Below, one piece after another: positions 22,590-35,300 of a stretch of DNA of 64,000 nt. Position numbers and translations under genes: made by a program. Source of the DNA: Echinarachnius parma (taxonomy: Eukaryota > Echinodermata > Echinoidea > Clypeasteroida > Echinarachniidae); contig JBAMJV010008865.1 of NCBI GenBank assembly GCA_037951105.1, forward strand, positions 46,425 to 110,424, written 5' to 3'. The notes beneath the pieces are model-generated. The model was given only the letters and a program-made list of their open reading frames with translations, was not told where the DNA came from and did no database searches. Each line of letters opens with the position of its first letter. Positions within the stretch are counted from its first letter, which is position 1.

Positions 22590-22960
22590 TACTTTGATAG
22601 TATACTAGATGGACATGAAGCAAAGACAATTCAGCCCATCAGGCAAACTTTGGAGCCCTCAGTTCTAAATAATCTCTTGGCAATGGGGGTCAATTTTAGC
22701 CATTTACAACGGTCACTTCCTGTCTTCCAGTCAATATTTGCCTTGGCTCCAACAGTTTGATTTCCTTGTATAATTTGTATCTTGCTCTCCGTTGTTATGA
22801 GGAGAATCCTTCAAATATATGGGTGGTAGTTACACCCTTCTGTGGCAGCACCCTGGACCACATGAAGCCCCCCTCCTCATTGATGCACCACATGGTAGGG
22901 AGACTTGATGAAGTGGTAGTAGTCTGACGGCACATGTCCTTGAATATAGTCCTTCTCTGA
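22590..22960 (-). pseudogene. Decayed tandem copy of GATAD1 exon 4 and its 3' flank
   Basis: Parallels 22960-23330 base for base with ~80% identity. On the minus strand it still reads VPSDYYHFIKSPY, but a 2-base deletion relative to the real exon shifts the frame to a stop. It lies downstream of the true stop, so it is probably 3' UTR or flank rather than coding. Confidence 0.8.
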
Positions 22961-23153
22961 CAAAATCCTGGATGAACATAGCAAAGACAGTTCAGTCAAT
23001 ATGACAACGTCTGGAGGCCTCAGTTCAAAATATCCACTAGGTAATGGGCCTGGGGATCAATTTGAGCCATTTTCAATGGTCACTCCATCTTCACGTCAAT
23101 ATTTGCCTGGGCTCCCAACAGTTTTTGTCTTATTTGAATTTCACTTGCAGCCG

Positions 23154-23347
23154 TCATGAAGAAGACCCTTCAAATATCTGGGTGGTAGTTACGCCCTTCT
23201 GCGGCAGCACGCTGGACCACATGAAGCCCCCCTCCTCCTTGATGGGCACCACAGGGTAGGGAGACTTGATGAAGCGGTAGTAGTCTGACGGCACGTGGCA
23301 GACAAACTCCATGAACTCCAGCGAGCGAGGGAGCTCTTCATCTGGGC
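23154..23347 (-). CDS. GATAD1: GATAD1 exon 4 (terminal)
   Basis: Enters in phase 1 after a TATCCAG acceptor. Encodes GPDEELPRSLEFMEFVCHV, YRFIKSPYPVVP and EGGFMWSSVLPQKG, ending GSSS and TGA at 23154. Vertebrate homologues end at the same position relative to the Trp. Confidence 0.92.
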
Positions 23348-26300
23348 CTGGATAAGAATGGGAGAGAAGAAAGGTGTTGATAAAACATCAATTAGTGGAA
23401 AGGGGTGGGGGAGGGAGCACTTATTACTGCCTGAATAAGTTTAATAACTAGTTTTTAAAATGTTCATGGATTATACTAGCTTACTAGGGGAGATATTCCA
23501 TGCAGAGTTCAACAGGGATATTTTATAACCAGGTTCTTGTAAAATAAAATCACACTTTCAAATTTATTTGAGTATCAAAGATATGTAAGATACTCACAAG
23601 TCAGAATTTCCACTTTCATTAAATCAAAGTCATGGGAACTACGTTTTAAGTAGTGCACTAGCAAACACTTATCATGGTTTCAATCACTAAACTGTTTCTG
23701 TACAGCATGTACTTCTACATTAATTTCCAATCTAAATTTAAATTATATGTAATATACAGCGGAACCTCTTTCAAAAAAGATCCTTGGGACCATGACATTA
23801 CATTGATATGTATCTTGTTATATTAGGGTTTTTAAAAATATATAAAAAAGGCCAGGACCAGCAAAGATACCTTGTTATAAGAGAGTGTGTTTTTTTAAAT
23901 ATCAGATCTCTCTATAACAAGGTTCCACTGTGAATTCATCTCACCTAGAATGTAAGTAGACGGATCAAATTTCCCCTTGACTGTGGACTGTGTTGGGAGA
24001 AGCCAGGTGATGATGGCACTTTTCTGTGAGTACTGGTCTTGCAGGAATCCTCGTAGCTGGGCATAGTATATACCGCCCTCTACATCCAGCAGGGAGGCAA
24101 TGTCTCCGATCTGGTAGTACGTACCCTGCGACAGAAATTTGATTAAAATGCAGTTGTCATTTGTATGGTGACCCAAGTGTATGCCCTATGAAAGAATTTT
24201 CTGACATGAAAATAACATTAAAACAACAAAATAGTCAGATGTTTTAATTACTTACTTTATGGAGTGAATGGATGATTATGAAACACAATTTCAAGAATAA
24301 CTAATAAGGTCTCTATTTTTGTTACAGTTTACTATTTCTAATTGATAAACTTTATTTAAATTGTATAAAGCAGATGGCAACAAATAAACTTGGATGTATA
24401 AGTATGCAAACAGTGACAATTATTTCAAAATTAGATATAGTCATGTGATCTGACTCGGAATACAAAACAAAGGCTCTGCAAAAATAATATAAACAGTAAA
24501 CATGTCGGCATTAAAGTGAAATGTTAAAAATAAATATCTTTTTATTAAAAAAAAGTTGTGCATCAAGCCACATACTTGCAGGGCTGGGTTCAGAAACATA
24601 ATTCATCTTTTCATTACTGTTACTTTTTCCTAAAACTTACCCCATGAAAAACACTTCCTGATGTTACTATTGTTGACACAGATTCAGAACCTTTTAGTGG
24701 CTGCAAAGAAAAACAATCAAAATAATATTTGTTTGATTTGTCAAGAGATAGCAAGGGAAAATTATTCAAATCGGTACCAAATTTTCACACAGACAAGCGT
24801 TTTCATTATTATAAAAATATAATGGGGAAAATACTCAAAGATATGCTCAGAAAATAGACACGAAATGCTCTGTTATCTGTTATGAAATCTCTGGCATCAA
24901 TTGCTCATACAACAAATGCTAAATGAAATTGTAAAGGTTTTTTTTTTTAAGATTACGTGATAAATAAATCAAGGTTAGAATTAGATATCAACTTCTTTCC
25001 TTGTGAGTTATATACATGTACAAATTGTGATCCCATCCACTGATCCACATCTACTTTGTAAATGGTCATAAACTGTACATATGACCATTTACATGCCATA
25101 TCATCTGAGCGAACTGTGTACACTGAAACTGAATGCATGGGTAACGATCGTTCAACTATCGGCACCCATGTATTGTCAATACAATGCAGAGCACATGTGA
25201 ATCATACCAGGATTCGGACCATTTACAATACATTGTAGACGTGATATGATCCCAGCCCAGTCATGTAGCGAAGCTATATAGGCAACCAAAATTATATTTG
25301 TTTTAAATAAATTGTAATAAATTGGATTTTGATTAATATATTATAGAATCAAAATTGTGGTGGATAATTTGTCATCGGTGCAACTATCAGGACCATTTAC
25401 AATACATTGTACTATGTGCGGTGCAATGGCAATGCCAATTCAGTGTTGCCATTGCCTTGGGTGCATGCTGCAAACATGTTTTTTTTATTTTGCTGAATTT
25501 GTGCCATTTATGGAAACAATTTTGAAGCGATTGTAGCCAGAACATGTCACCAGATAGATGGACAAATCTATCGTTTTCATGGCCTCTTTTACATTTATAA
25601 TAGCAGCCTTTACTCATGGCCGACAGTAAACTAGAGTAAAAGAGTGCAAAATTGTCTAAAACTAAAGTCAAGATGTCAAGACTCAACTCTCAGACTCAAG
25701 TCAAGAGGCCATGAAAATGATAGATTTGTCGATCTATACTCGCCACTCCAGAGTGACCAGACAGCAAGATAAAATACAAACTAGAAATTGCGCGCTCGGC
25801 GGGTCGCGCAGCCGAGCACATGTATCCCCCGAACCAATTGCATTGCACTTTTTGCATTGCACTCGATTACAAACGCACTGCATTTTAACAATTTTTGTTA
25901 GAACTGGATCGCCAGCGCGGTAGGCGATCCGGCGAGTTACCTTCTCACATACACAGAGCTGATTGTGTGATTGTATGAGTTATGTGTACATGTACGCTAT
26001 ACGATCTCAGAACCGATTCTTCTCGGAACCGAGACATGGGTATGGAATCAGAATCGACTCCAAGCTGGGGCAGAACCGCCCAAGCCTACTTCATACCAAA
26101 TAAGAAAATAATCGGACAAGAACTCGGACCTGTAGAGCGGTCACAAGGTAATCTTAACTATTTCTTTATATCATGGTTACCATGGCAACCATGAATCCGC
26201 CCCACACCAAAATCAATAGGCTTCATCCTCTTTCCTTAATACACCTTCATACCAAATAAGAAAATGATCGGACAAGAACTCGGACCTGTAGAGCGTTCAC

Positions 26301-29300
26301 ATGGTAATCTTAACTATTTCTTTATATCATGGTTATCATGGTTACCATGGCAACCAGGACTCCGCCCCACACCAAAATCAATAGGCTTCATCCTCTTTCC
26401 TTAATACACCTTCATACCAAATTAGAAAATGATCAGACAAGAACTCGGATCTATAGAGCGTTCACAAGGTAATCTTAACTATTTCTTTATATCATGGTTA
26501 CCATGGCAACCAGGACTCCGCCCCACACCAAAATCAAAAGGCTTCATCCTCTTTCCTTAATACACCTTCATACCAAATTAGAAAATGATCGGACAAGAAC
26601 TCGGACCTGTAGAGCGTTCACAAGGTAATCTTAACTATTTCTTTATATCATGGTTACCATGGCAACCAGGACTCCGCCCCACACCAAAATCTAAAGGCTT
26701 CATCCTCTTTCCTTAAGACACCTTCATACCAAATTAGAAAATGATCAGACAAGAACTCGGACCTGTAGAGCGTTCACAAGGTAATATTAACTATTTATTT
26801 ATATCATGGTTACCATGGCAACCAGGACCGCGCCCCACACCAAAATCAATAGGCTTCATCCTCTTTCCTTAATACACCTTCATACCAAATTAGAAAATGA
26901 TCGGACAAGAACTCGGACCTGTAGAGCGTTCACAAGGTAATCTTAACTATTTCTTTATATCATGGTTACCATGGCAACCAGGGCTCCGCCCCACACCAAA
27001 ATCAATAGGCTTCATCCTCTTTCCTTAATACACCTTCATACCAAATTAGAAAATGATCGGACAAGAACTCGGACCTGTAGAGCGTTCACAAGGTAATCTT
27101 AACTATTTCTTTATATCATGGTTACCATGGCAACCAGGACTCCGCCCCACACCAAAATCAATAGGCTTCATCCTCTTTCCTTAATACACCTTCATACCAA
27201 ATTAAAAAATGATCGGACAAGAACTCGGACCTGTAGAGCGTTCACAAGGTAATCTTAACTATTTCTTTATATCATGGTTACCATGGCAACCAGGACTCCG
27301 CCCCACACCAAAATCAATAGGCTTCATCCTCTTTCCTTAATACACCTTCATACCAACGAACGTTGAGGGCGTATAACACTTGCGTGCAGAGCGCGTTCAG
27401 AGCTCTGCTTGCGTGTTGCCTCGAGGAAGGTCAACTCGAATTATTTTTTGTGACCACTTGAAGGGCGCCCCAGTTGACAGTAACGTTTTTCCGTAGATTG
27501 TAGATTTGATACACCAACCAGAAGTCCGATTTTGTACAGATTGACACTGAACATATAATTTTTTCTGGACATTTCATCAGATATGTGAAATGTAACCAAA
27601 ATTGGTTATTCAAATTAATTTTGTAATAAAAAAAGTTACACCGGCATTCCTAAGTTATTACACATATTTGGCATTTCAACTGTGTGTACAAATCACAATA
27701 GTGACTGAGCCTTTTAAAATAGCAGACGACAACGTACAGCTGTTGAACGGCGGAATCCAACTTTCACAAAATAGTAAGTCGATTTTATTTTAAAATGCTG
27801 TAATACCTTATTTTATATAGATTGTGTCTACTTGTACTAGTCATCATGTCGACAATTTGATTGAAATAATATCTGAAACTAGTTTGTGAGTTCATTTTCA
27901 TTAGGCCTATATTAATTTGAAAGAAATATTTGGAAGTGGAACTGGTCTGAGGGCGGGGCGCGGCTGGAATAGATCGACAAATCTTTTGTTTTTGTGGCAT
28001 CTTTTAACATTTACTTTCAGTCTCTTACTGTCGGCCATTCTATTACTAAAATAACCAGTAAAATAGGCAATGAAAACGATTCATTTTGTCGATCGATCTA
28101 ACTCTAAGACTGAATAATGGATGGCAAGAACAAAGACATGCAAGTGCTGAACTTCTAAAAGTAAAAGTCGGTAACTTCACCGGCTTTGCCTTTGCCGGTG
28201 CCGGTGGGCTAGAACTAGAAGTGAGCCACGCCGGTCTTGTCGGCAGGCGAAGCTAGGCTAAGGTGTCCCTCTCTCATACTCGGCTTCTCTGCATGGCCGT
28301 CTCGGCAATCTGGACTAAATATAGTCTACTCGGCCTTAAAACGATTAACGATGGTTTGCCATCTACCTTAGATAATCCAAGAACCGGTAATGTTTAATCA
28401 CATTAGATTTAGAGAGATCAGTTAACTTGTCCTAGCATCTTTCAATGATTTATTAATCATTGATTTTTATTGCGGTCCCGACTCCTGCCTGGCCCTGGTT
28501 AATAATAATTTATTTAAATTTAAATTAAAAACAAGAAAGATTCCGAGAGTGAGAGACTGACCCTAGGCCTGGCTAATTGTTTTCTTCCAGCCACTGCACT
28601 GACATTCAATTTGTCCTGCAAACACATGCCAGCCCCAGACTGGAAAGCATTAATTCACATTTTTATCTGATGTTTTTGTTCAACCCCTTAGCTTAGGCCT
28701 TACTCTGATTGCACGTTTAGGATGTATCGTTTGTAGCCCATTCTAAATCATTGATGACAATACAAAATGATGGACCAAGAAATGTCTAAGTAATAACAAA
28801 AACTTCTTTTCAAGGATTTTTTTTAACGTTTACTTAACTGGCTCTTGACTGAAAAGTAAATGTAGTACCTAATCATCAGTTTAAACCCTAAAGTCAATCA
28901 ATCAATTTTGCATTTTTTAACTGAGACTTTACAGGAGCTCGTTTGTCATTTCACTGTTTTCAGGAGCTAATTACTAATTTGCACTCTCTGAACAGATGTA
29001 TTTTGTTTACTATTTTGGTCTAGTATTTTCATTCCACATCAAGAACATGTTAGTGAAATTAAGTGAATATTTTTTCTTATGAATGTTATATTTTTTTCAT
29101 CTCATAGCAATATTTTGAGGATGTGGTTCAACAAGGACTGGCGACTGGTGATAGGCTGGTGTTACAGTGGTACTTCAGGATTACTTATCTGCCGGTTCTT
29201 TACTCGCTATGCACAGCTAGTCAGCTATCCACAGGCACAGGTATTCTTTCTACTATAATTTAATCATCCCACTCATTTTTTGGGTGCAGGATTCTTTTTT

Positions 29301-32300
29301 TTTCTTCATAGGTTAGCTTTTTCCCCGTTATTTATAATTAAGTATTCATTTGGATAAGAGCAATAATTAAGGCCATTCAAGTTTTTCTTTTCATATTTTG
29401 AATTCATTATTTATTGGTATTATATATCCTAACTATCTCGGAGATCAACTTCTCAGTGAATTTATTTATTGGTTTGTGGCAATGAATGATTAAACTTTAA
29501 GCTATATAAATAATTCAAGCAAATTTCTTCATTGTGTTCAATATCATTTGTCACCTTCTTATTCAATTTATTTGCATGTTTTGGTAATTTTTGTTGATAA
29601 CTTTTATTACTCTACATGCTTTTTGAGGTCAAGACAATTTATTTTAAAGTTTATAATGTTTATAAAGTTGTATTAATATTAACTCATTCATGACTGTTCC
29701 CTAAAAATACTCCACTCTGTTTTCCATGGACTCGAGAATATGTTATACCAAAATCAATAAACGGGCTGAAAGTGCAATTGCTATCTATAGTCTAACATTC
29801 TTTCTCTGTGTGTGTTTGCATTCTTTAATTACAGATCTTCGGACTATAGGAGCATGACAGATCACCATGGATGTTACTTGGTAGTGTTCACAAGCAATGG
29901 ACAAGCCATGCTATATCAGGTACCTCGTTATATAATGAAGTTTGGTATAAAAAGGTTCCACTGTAACAAAATTAGGCATTCCTAATTCTTTTAAATCCAA
30001 ACATATGGGAACTGATCAGAAATAAATTAATTTAATGAAAGTGAGCAAAGAAAATAGGCTTATGATCCTACCTAAGACCTGTAAATTGCTTTACTGTGTT
30101 CTAACCCGCACTGAGCTATAATGCATCTCATAGTGGTACTTTCCTGAACCCGTCTAGTATGTGCATTGAGGAAGAATCTTTGAAGGAGTGCCATGTAGCT
30201 CAGAGGTTAGAGACTTATAGAGCATGACCTTGCAAAAGTTGACGTCTCTAGTCATTTTAGTTGGTGAAATCATTTGCAGTGATACAGAATTAAAATGATG
30301 CAAGAAAAATGATATTTCCATAATCTAATTGTCTAACCCTCAGGCTCATTTCTTTTCTATTCTGAATCTATATTATAGATTTCCATTTTCCTCATGGTCA
30401 AGTTAAAAGAAAAATGATAAAATCGCCCCATAACAAAATTGATTGAATCACTTACATTGTAGGCAAACCTGAATAGATGTAATATTTTGTTTGTGAAAAT
30501 TGATCATTATTATATTTATAGTGGAACCTCTTTATAAGGAGACCTGTTATCACATAAGTTACCTGATAATGATATAGTGAGGTAATTGCTTTAAACCCAA
30601 GGCTATCTGAGAACCATCATGCTCGTTATAACAAGGTTTCACTTTACAGATTGGGGCAATTCCATAAATATGTCAACCAGTAGGCCAAAATTTCAAAATC
30701 ATCATATTGGTCCAAATGATACATCAATTTGAAGGTAATAATGTGAACTGTCAAAAACCATTCATTAAAACAAAAATTGATCAAGGTCAAGGTCATGAGA
30801 CCCTTCCAAATCAAGGCATACTGAAATTGCTGATTTTTCTTTGCTGTAACATACCATTTGATCTTTTTATCTATTTCAATTAAAATAGACTGAATAATAA
30901 ATTGACCATGATAGATGTACACAGTATAACTTTCTGAATCCATTACCACACAAAAATTAGAAAAATACTCTTTTAATTACGATTTGTAGCTAATTAATAT
31001 CAGGACTATTTTTGTCATGTACGTCCGACACGGAAAAACACTTATTTTTAATTTCACGAAAAGACAAAGAACCCAATAAAGGGCAGGATGTCAATGCAAA
31101 ACAAGTTCTAACCCCTCTACACAGAGAGTTAAAAAAAAAATTCCAATCATCACTAATTAAGGAAAAAATGGGTGGTCGGACGTACACTTTTTGAGTACGT
31201 CCGACCATGTACGTCCGACACGGCATTGAAATGAATATGTTTTTGCCAGCCTAAAAAAATTAAATTCACACTGTATCCTATCTGTATGATTAAAGAGTGT
31301 ATTCAAATGTAATATCTCTTAATTACTTAGTGATTCATATCCCTAATTCTAACGAATCATCATAATATGGCTGGACATTCCATAGTCACATTTTTGTATG
31401 GGTATTTACATACTAATACTACACACTATCATGCTGTCATTAAAAAATTTATCATAAGAACATACTTTAGATGGACCATGTTGTATAATTATTATTTAAT
31501 TTTGACTCACTTAGGCCATTTAACAATTTTCTTAGTAGGAAAGAACAACAAACATGCATTTTGTGATGAAAAATCAACCCTAAACTTCAAATTTACATTA
31601 TAAATCTAGTTCATGTAGTCCCATCAGTGCATATTCATGTTGGTGAAGATTAATTGTGTTTTTATTTGTATTATACTGCCACAATCTAATGGTACAGTGA
31701 TAACATGTTTATATCTACCATTTAAGACAACATTTGTTACTAAAAATGACTTAAAGTGTCTATTTACAGCAAATATTTCAGCAGCAAGTAGATTTGCATT
31801 GGTATAACACATGTACGTCCGACATGGCAGTCTTGTACGTCCGACATTGTACGTCCGACACGAAAATAAAACGTAAATATTCCATGCTTCGAAGGGAAAA
31901 TATTAATTTTTTTTTTATATTTCCCATCATTTCAATTCTTAGTCAAATGGTAATAGATGATTTGGCCCCCAAAAACAATAAACTTCACAGAGTTTTCCAG
32001 TTGAAATCCTCTTGTCAGAAAAATCATTTTCTCTGCGTACGTCCGACCGTGCAGTGTTTTTTGATTGGTACAAGGTCATTATGGTGGTAAAATCTGAATA
32101 AGTCATATTATTATTTTCTACTCATCATAAGCAATCTATTGATCACATAAAATCTTATGATTTACATTTACTTCTCCTTTAGTACCTAATTGAAGTGTGT
32201 GAAATGTACGTCCGAATTTATGGAATTGCCCATTGGTAAAAGATCTTAGTTAGACTGATGGAATGGCTGTTACAACCTTTTGTTATTTCAAGATCTGAAT

Positions 32301-35300
32301 TTTAAAAATGTTCCCAGGTATTTTCTGTAGTATATTATTAGGGTCTTTTTCTTCCGTTTTGGTACAGTCCACCAGCGCGGTGTATTTTCGTAGGAAAACC
32401 CAGACTAGTTGCAGTCTAGACAATTCTAGATTTGCCTAACTGAATGTAGGTCAAACAGTGACCTGTTGTTGTACTTGTAAACAACATAAATTATGTAGAC
32501 TGCAATTGCATTGTACATGTGATGTGCATGGGGTGCATGCATAGCTTTAGGCATGCACTTTGTGTATACAACCAGAGTGTATATAACCAGTGTGTACATA
32601 CAAGCTGATTTTCATATACTCTCCCAATGAGTTCAATAAACGATGCATGAAAGAATGCATTCTTAACTGAAACAAATGGTGCGATGTGTAATTATTGGTG
32701 GTTTAGACGACCAGCCTTCAATTTACCTCAACATGCATGCAGAGATTACATTTCCAAGCCCCTTCTCAGGCTAGCTTTAAAAACATTTTTTTCCTTCATA
32801 TTATAATTATCTCTCAAGTCTCAACCATTTGCTTTGTCTTTCAAAAAGAGGACATCATGTTTAAATCTATTCAACTCTCACTCATTCATTTGATTTACAG
32901 TCAAATTATAATGTATTACAAACTTGGTCTCGGTGTGTAGATAAATAGATTCATGCAAAAGCCACATTTTTATCAATGAATGGTTTACTTGCATTTTTTG
33001 CTTGCATCCATCTACAACTTTCAATATTGCAAACAAAATAATCTATGAAATATCATAATTCAAGAACAAATCTTATTACTTTGGTATCTAATGTTTATTT
33101 CTTATTTTTAAATTGAAGCTAAATGAGAGATATTTGTTATTTTGTTGGCACACTGATTGTGGTGATAATGGTTAGTGGATGATGTTGAGTGTCATGGTGG
33201 AATTCCTGATTGAAAAGCTCCTCTTAACTAACAGGGTGGATGAAGTGTGGCATGATAGTCTTATATTTTCCCCTTCAGGTCAGGATATTTTTGTCAAATC
33301 ATTGCAAAACATGTATGTTTTACTATTTTGACCCCCTCCTGTTAAATGATTAGTTGAAAGGTGGCTATGATTGATGGTGATTAAAGAAATTGATGTAAAT
33401 TATTTTGTTTTGATAAATGGTGCATAGTCTTCAAAGTCTGAAGCTGCACTTTATTGGAAGAGGAATAAGACATCGACATCTATTCACTGGAATATTAAAG
33501 GCTTGATTCTGGACCACCCCCATCCTTTACCCAAATGAGAAACAAAATGGAAGTATTATGCCAGTTTCCTTTTACGCTGCCTAGCTTCCTTTTTTTGTTG
33601 TTGAGTTCCTGGAGTAAAGATTTACAAAATAATTCTATCTATTTTAGGCATTAAACCCCCTTTACATCTACAATGCAATCATGACCACATATTCAATGAA
33701 AGATAATAAAGGGGTTCAAATAAGTAAGCCTACACTCCTAAAGAATGGACACCATGTTTATTTTGGCTAATTTCTCCACACTCATGATCATACTGGTTGA
33801 TGAGGCAACTATGTACATGCCTTTGGGGTTGGATAGTCTTATACCCCCCCCCCCCCCCCCCTACAAAAAAAAAAATGCAATTTGCACATGATTTGAATTG
33901 ACTTTTCTTTTTGTTTTGCAAACCAGATCTAATTTAAATGTAATTAAACCTGGTCAAACGTACTATTACCCCAAATAAGGGCTTAAGGCTAAGACCTATC
34001 TAAATAGGGCCTACCCTAGCCTGCCTAGGCTACGTCTAAGCTAGACATTTCTTTTTTTAAACTTGACTCAACAAAAACAGGTATCAAATTCAAGCGAGTA
34101 AAAAGGTCCAATAGTCAATACAAGACTCAAAGATTGAGGTGAAATCTCCAAGAACAAGACTAAGTTACATGATTTGGGTTGGAATTGATAAACTGGATCT
34201 CCTTCAATAATGATACAAAGTAGGCCATACAATAAGGTAAAAATAAAACCACCACTTTCGTATAAAGACCGAGACGCGGGACCGAGACTGACTGCATGAA
34301 GATGAGCTAGCGTCGAGTCAGCTGAGCCGGAGCAGAAGCCCGGTGAATGAGCGGCAGACTAGCCTCGCCTGCCGCCGACCCGACCGGCGTAGCTCATTCT
34401 CAGACACCGTATCGCGAAGTCACTTGCCGGTCACTATCGTACGTATACAATGTCAATGCCAATGGGCAAGAGTAAGTCGCAAATTTGTTTTAAATAAAGC
34501 ACATTAATGTGCTTAATCGGCAGAGTCGCCACAGAGTCTAGTTCTAGTTTAAATGATGTTATACGCTAACGTCAGTTAATTATCCTAAGTCTAAGACAGG
34601 AATAAATAGCATACAAATACAATTCCGGGATTTTGAAGAGTGCTCGTTTTTGTCGTCTGCTTAATATCTCGATACGTCATCCTCACTCACAAACGGTTTT
34701 TGTACACACAGTTTTGCCAACAAAAATTGTTATTATCATGAAAATGCCGATGCGGTTTATTTTAATAAGACTATGATTGGAATGAGCGATTTTGTAAAAA
34801 AATCCCATAGTCATGAAATGTCAAACAAAATTATATATTTAGTGTCAATCTGTACAAAATTGGACTTCTGGTCTATTTATCAAATCTACAATCTACCGAA
34901 AAACGTTACTGTCAACTGGGGCGCCCTTCGAAATGGTCACAAAAAATAATTCGCGATTTCTCATAGACTGCGTGTATAACAATATACGATTTGACCTTCC
35001 TGAAGGCAACACGGTCTCGTGTTTACCGCCCTCAACGTTCGTTGCTTCATACCAAATTAGAAAATGATCGGACAAGAACTCGGACCTGTAGAGCGTTCAC
35101 AAGAAAATCTCTGCGGCGGACGCGGCGGACGCGGCGGACGCGGCGGCGGCGGCGGCGGCGGCGCGACGAGGCCAAATCCATAGTATCCCCCGAAGTGGTT
35201 CGGGGGATACAATTATAGTTATACAACCTTCTGAGCTGAAACTAATAATTCATACAAAAACAAATATGTTGTTCAACAGATTTGTGAAGTCTATTTCCAT

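Larger units (their letters stand above)
27354..35044. mobile_element. 7.7 kb element with long terminal inverted repeats, in GATAD1 intron 1
   Basis: Ends CAACGAACGTTGAGGGCG and its exact reverse complement, flanked by CTTCATAC at 27346-27353 and 35045-35052 (8-bp target duplication inside an array unit). Inverted similarity continues inward for roughly 0.8-0.95 kb on both sides (to about 28320 and 34260), interrupted by indels and a MITE at 27967. Long TIRs with an 8-bp duplication recall Mutator-like or hAT elements. No transposase frame was recognised, and the class is unknown. It contains the nested element 30654-32231. Confidence 0.75.

Noticed and set aside
22437-22760. 107-codon plus-strand frame
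   Set aside because: It runs antisense to the flank of the decayed GATAD1 exon copy and has no family features.
26089-27353. CRISPR-like regular repeats
   Set aside because: Units are 157 bp and nearly identical along their length, with no unique spacers; the context is an animal intron.
27602-27793. ADDNVQLLNGGIQLSQN reading before a GTAAGT
   Set aside because: It lies in the left long TIR; the right TIR copy does not preserve the frame and no downstream exon fits.
29108-29919. Two splice-flanked open stretches inside the 7.7 kb element, on the plus strand
   Set aside because: No frame combination gives more than about 55 residues or a recognisable domain, and no upstream exon joins in phase. 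Could be non-coding RNA.
30189-30255. tRNA-like sequence TGTAGCTCAGAGGTTAGAG
   Set aside because: Only the D-arm region is recognisable; the rest has decayed.
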